Shown here piece after piece: positions 3,268 to 5,732 of a stretch of DNA of 5,732 bases. Source of the stretch: Candidatus Omnitrophota bacterium (GTDB lineage Bacteria > Omnitrophota > Gorgyraeia > Zapsychrales > Zapsychraceae); contig JACRHQ010000195.1 in assembly GCA_016217585.1 (NCBI GenBank), forward strand, positions 1 through 5,732, read 5' to 3'. The notes beneath the pieces are model-generated. The model had not been told where the DNA came from and ran no database searches. It saw only the letters and a program-made list of their open reading frames with translations. Position 1 is the first letter of the stretch. Each line of letters opens with the position of its first letter. Both the position numbers and the translations under genes were made by a program.

Positions 3268-5454
3268 ATGCGCTTAAGATACTGTCTGACCATTTCTGCC
3301 GTAATTCTATCCTCCGTCGGGCCAGCCGGCGCCGATGCCGTTTACGACGCGCACACACAGGTCGAGCTGGTCAGCGGCCGTTCCGTTATCCGCCCGGGCG
3401 AGCCGTTCCAGGCGGCGGTCCGGATGAAGATGGACCCCGGCTGGCACGTGTACTGGCAGAATTCCGGAGACTCGGGGCCGCCGGTTTCCGTCCAATGGAA
3501 ATTACCGCCGGGATTTCAAAACGGGGAAATCCGCTGGCCTATGCCGGAGCGCTTGCAGGAGGCAGGGTTGACCACTTACGGCTATCCGCAGGGCGTGTTG
3601 CTGATTTCCGATATCTTGCCGCCGGCCGGTACAGAGGAAGGCAATGCGACCCTGAAGGCGGATGTGCGGTGGATCGCGTGCGAACGGATCTGCGTGCCGG
3701 GCCGGGCGGATATTTTATTGAATCTCCCCGTTGGAGCGATGGCCGGGGCAAGCCCGTGGCAGATGGAGTTCAACGAGACGCGCCGCCAGTGGCCGCAGCC
3801 GAACCCTTGGGCGGTGACGGCATCGCAGGACAAGGATTTTATTTATTTTGAAGCGGCCGTTCCCGCCGCAGAGTCCGCGGCGATCTCTGCCGTTGAATTT
3901 TATCCTTTCCGTAACGATATCATTGCTCATTCCGGCGATCAGGTTCTGCAAAAAACACCGCAAGGGTTTATCTTGTCCGTGCTGAAATCAAATCTGCTGA
4001 CAAAGCCCGTAGATTCCGCCGCGGGGATCTTTGTCGTCAAGAAAATTCCGCCGGGAAAAGAGGCGTTTGTGGTCGATGTCGCGCGCGTGCCTGTCAGAAA
4101 AGCGGTGAGAGCGACAGCGTCAGCGGCGCCGGCCGCGGTCGTGTCCGGCATCTCGTTGTTGTGGGCGTGCGTGTTCGCTTTTATCGGCGGGCTCATCCTC
4201 AACTTGATGCCGTGTGTCTTGCCGGTCCTTTCCATCAAAGTGTTGTCGCTTGTCGAGCACGCGGGGGAACGCGCCCGGGCGATCGCCTCCGGCGGGAGCC
4301 TCGCCGTTGGCGGGATGTTTACTCTCGGCGTCCTGGTTTCCTGCTGGGTTCTCTCCGGGCTTTTAATCGTTTTGAAGGCGCTGGGACGTCAGGCCGGCTG
4401 GGGGTTCCAGTTCCAGTCGCCGGCATTTCTGGTTGCCCTGTGCCTGGTTCTGTTTGTGTTCGCGTTGAACCTGTGGGGGCTGTTTGAAATCAGTCTGTTT
4501 TTCCCGTGGGCCGCGGCGTATATCAATCAACGCTACGGATATTCGAAGGCGTTTTTCTCCGGGGTCCTCGCCGTTGTTCTGGCGACCCCGTGCACGGTGC
4601 CGTTTATGGGGACCGCCATCGGCTTTGCGGTGACCCAAAGCGCGCCGGTGACCCTGCTGGTTTTCACTTTGCTGGGGCTGGGGGTCGCGTTCCCGTTTCT
4701 TGTCTTGTCGGCGTATCCGCGGCTGTTGAAATTTGTCCCCCGGCCCGGCCACTGGATGCGGACTTTTAGAAAATTTCTGGCGCTCTTGCTTCTTGGGACG
4801 GTTATCTGGCTCGTCTGGATCTTGAGTTATCTGGTTGAGGCCTCGACGCTGGGGACGTTGGCCGCCGGGTTGTGGTTGATCGCGTCGGGTGTCTGGTTGT
4901 GGGCGAGGGCGCTGGACCTGCCTGTCCCGCTCCGCGGGACCTGTTCGGCCGGCAGGCAGAAACGCGGACAGCGGATTTTTGCGGTCATCTTCGTTGTCGT
5001 CGGCGTGGCCGCGCCTTTCAAGGCGATTGTGATGAAGGAGGGCCCCCTCCCGGCCAGGGAAGAGGCCCGGCCCGACGCTTCGTCGATAGGCTGGATCGAA
5101 TATTCCCCTCAACGGGTACAGGAATCGCTTGATCAGGGCAGGCCGGTTTTTATCGATTTTACCGCGAGATGGTGCGTCAACTGCCAGGTCAACGAGCGCG
5201 TCACGTTGCGTCATGAAAAGGTCGCCGCGAAATTCAGGGAGTTGGGGATTGTCGCGGTCAAGGCCGACTGGACGCGCTTCGACGGGCGGATCAGCGCCGC
5301 GCTGGCCGGCTTCGGCAAAAACAGCATCCCTTTATACGTCCTTTATTACGGCGATCCGGCAAAGACGGTCAAGGTTTTACCGGAGATTATCACTCCCGAT
5401 ATCGTCTTGAAGGCGTTGGATGAAATGGTTCAATATCGTACGGCTGTCCGGTGA
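3268..5454 (+). CDS. DsbD/ScsB-type thiol:disulfide interchange protein
   Basis: This 728-residue protein has the three-part DsbD layout, which moves electrons from cytoplasmic thioredoxin across the inner membrane to periplasmic thiol proteins. A signal peptide (1-24, AGADA/VY) precedes an N-terminal DsbD-alpha-like periplasmic domain (about 25-275) with the redox pair C138/C142 in ACERICVPG. The membrane domain (about 293-585) has the two expected cysteines, C316 in NLMPCVLPVLSIK and C442 in ATPCTVPFMGTAIGF. A C-terminal thioredoxin-like domain (about 608-722) has WCVNC (C636, C639) and the cis-proline region SIPLY (P688). All six redox cysteines are present. The large N-terminal domain (about 250 residues) and the membrane motifs resemble ScsB-like members more than E. 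coli DsbD, which has about 565 residues. Likely partners are a DsbC/ScsC-like isomerase, cytochrome c maturation or peroxide-reducing proteins; none is in view. The ATG lies 15 bases after dedA and has no Shine-Dalgarno. Confidence 0.93.
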   Translation: MRLRYCLTISAVILSSVGPAGADAVYDAHTQVELVSGRSVIRPGEPFQAAVRMKMDPGWHVYWQNSGDSGPPVSVQWKLPPGFQNGEIRWPMPERLQEAGLTTYGYPQGVLLISDILPPAGTEEGNATLKADVRWIACERICVPGRADILLNLPVGAMAGASPWQMEFNETRRQWPQPNPWAVTASQDKDFIYFEAAVPAAESAAISAVEFYPFRNDIIAHSGDQVLQKTPQGFILSVLKSNLLTKPVDSAAGIFVVKKIPPGKEAFVVDVARVPVRKAVRATASAAPAAVVSGISLLWACVFAFIGGLILNLMPCVLPVLSIKVLSLVEHAGERARAIASGGSLAVGGMFTLGVLVSCWVLSGLLIVLKALGRQAGWGFQFQSPAFLVALCLVLFVFALNLWGLFEISLFFPWAAAYINQRYGYSKAFFSGVLAVVLATPCTVPFMGTAIGFAVTQSAPVTLLVFTLLGLGVAFPFLVLSAYPRLLKFVPRPGHWMRTFRKFLALLLLGTVIWLVWILSYLVEASTLGTLAAGLWLIASGVWLWARALDLPVPLRGTCSAGRQKRGQRIFAVIFVVVGVAAPFKAIVMKEGPLPAREEARPDASSIGWIEYSPQRVQESLDQGRPVFIDFTARWCVNCQVNERVTLRHEKVAAKFRELGIVAVKADWTRFDGRISAALAGFGKNSIPLYVLYYGDPAKTVKVLPEIITPDIVLKALDEMVQYRTAVR

Positions 5455-5483
5455 AGTATCAGCAATTTTGAGGTCTGGAAAAT

Positions 5484-5732
5484 ATGGCGACCGAGGATAT
5501 GGCGTTCAAAATCAAGGCGGATTTTTTAAAAGTCTTGGGGCATCCCATTCGCTTAAAATTGATTGAAGAATTGAAGCGTGGTGAAAAAAGTGTAGGCGAC
5601 CTCGTCGCCACATTTAAAATCGGGCAGTCGAGTATTTCCCGTCATCTCCTTGCGTTACGCAACGCGGGGATCCTGTCTTCCCGGCAAGAGAAGACGACCG
5701 TCTACTACAATATCGCGGACCATGATATTTTC
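5484..5732 (+). CDS. ArsR-family winged-helix transcriptional regulator (5' part, cut by window end)
   Basis: There are 83 codons without a stop, from ATG 5484 to the window edge. A GAGG lies ten bases before the ATG; an in-frame ATG at 5499 is a less likely start. LKVLGHPIRLKLIEELKRGEKSV (15-37) is the typical ArsR opening. The helix-turn-helix follows (VGDLVATFKIGQSSISRHLLAL, 37-58), then NAGILSSRQEKTTVYYNI (60-77), the wing. The helix that holds the ELCVCDL metal site in ArsR/SmtB sensors reads SVGDLVATF and has no cysteine. There is no cysteine anywhere in the visible part, so classical alpha3 arsenic or cadmium sensing is unlikely. Ligands could still bind through the missing C-terminal helix. 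It follows the dsbD-like gene by 29 bases on the same strand and may regulate this or an adjoining operon. Such proteins are usually about 95-120 residues. Confidence 0.9.
   Translation, partial: MATEDMAFKIKADFLKVLGHPIRLKLIEELKRGEKSVGDLVATFKIGQSSISRHLLALRNAGILSSRQEKTTVYYNIADHDIF

Noticed and set aside
3084..3851. 255-codon plus-strand open frame in another frame
   Set aside because: It spans dedA and the dsbD-like gene out of frame, and its sequence is arginine/glycine-rich without motifs.
4363..5214. 283-codon minus-strand open frame
   Set aside because: It is a GC-driven shadow of the DsbD/ScsB-like gene: low complexity, rich in R, Q and P, with no recognisable domain.
1..5732. CRISPR array, transposase, prophage or plasmid origin
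   Set aside because: No direct-repeat array, transposase motif, integrase or iteron set was seen in any frame I read; the only repeat cluster is at 506-624.

Overview
The window reads as a fragment of a Gram-negative, probably uncultivated bacterium of moderate GC content. It encodes a lipobox lipoprotein, periplasmic thiol-redox machinery and a homodimeric-type pyruvate dehydrogenase E1. The combination does not fix a phylum from sequence alone. Omnitrophota or a deltaproteobacterial/Nitrospirota-like lineage would be my guess, at low confidence. All genes look intact except the two cut by the window edges.

Layout. Minus strand, 1-747: the 5' part of aceE (482 down to 1, running off the window), preceded by a tRNA-Leu(CAG) gene with a near-consensus sigma70 promoter. 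Between them lies a compact set of nested inverted repeats that re-uses the tRNA 3' end. Plus strand, 776-1832: the trans-translation pair smpB and ssrA (tmRNA), each with its own promoter, closed by a good intrinsic terminator. Plus strand, 1941-2138: a small entericidin-like lipoprotein gene with a strong Shine-Dalgarno. Plus strand, 2196 to the end: a tightly spaced probable operon of four genes. These are a small membrane protein of unknown function, a DedA/VTT-family membrane protein, a large DsbD/ScsB-type thiol:disulfide interchange protein, and an ArsR-family regulator cut by the window edge.

Working together: SmpB and tmRNA rescue stalled ribosomes. The DsbD/ScsB-like protein would carry electrons from cytoplasmic thiols across the inner membrane to periplasmic partners. 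DedA proteins support membrane homeostasis, and the ArsR repressor may control this envelope operon.

The most unusual object is the tmRNA. Its tag reading frame is 35 codons instead of the usual 8-15 or so, and most of the extra length is a 68-nt sequence that folds into one long hairpin. The frame stays open through the hairpin and stops in the loop of a normal-looking helix 5, but the tag ends in ...ALVP rather than ...ALAA. A second theme is a shared extended -10 motif, TGTTATAAT, placed so close to the smpB and 2211 start codons that both mRNAs should be leaderless or nearly so.
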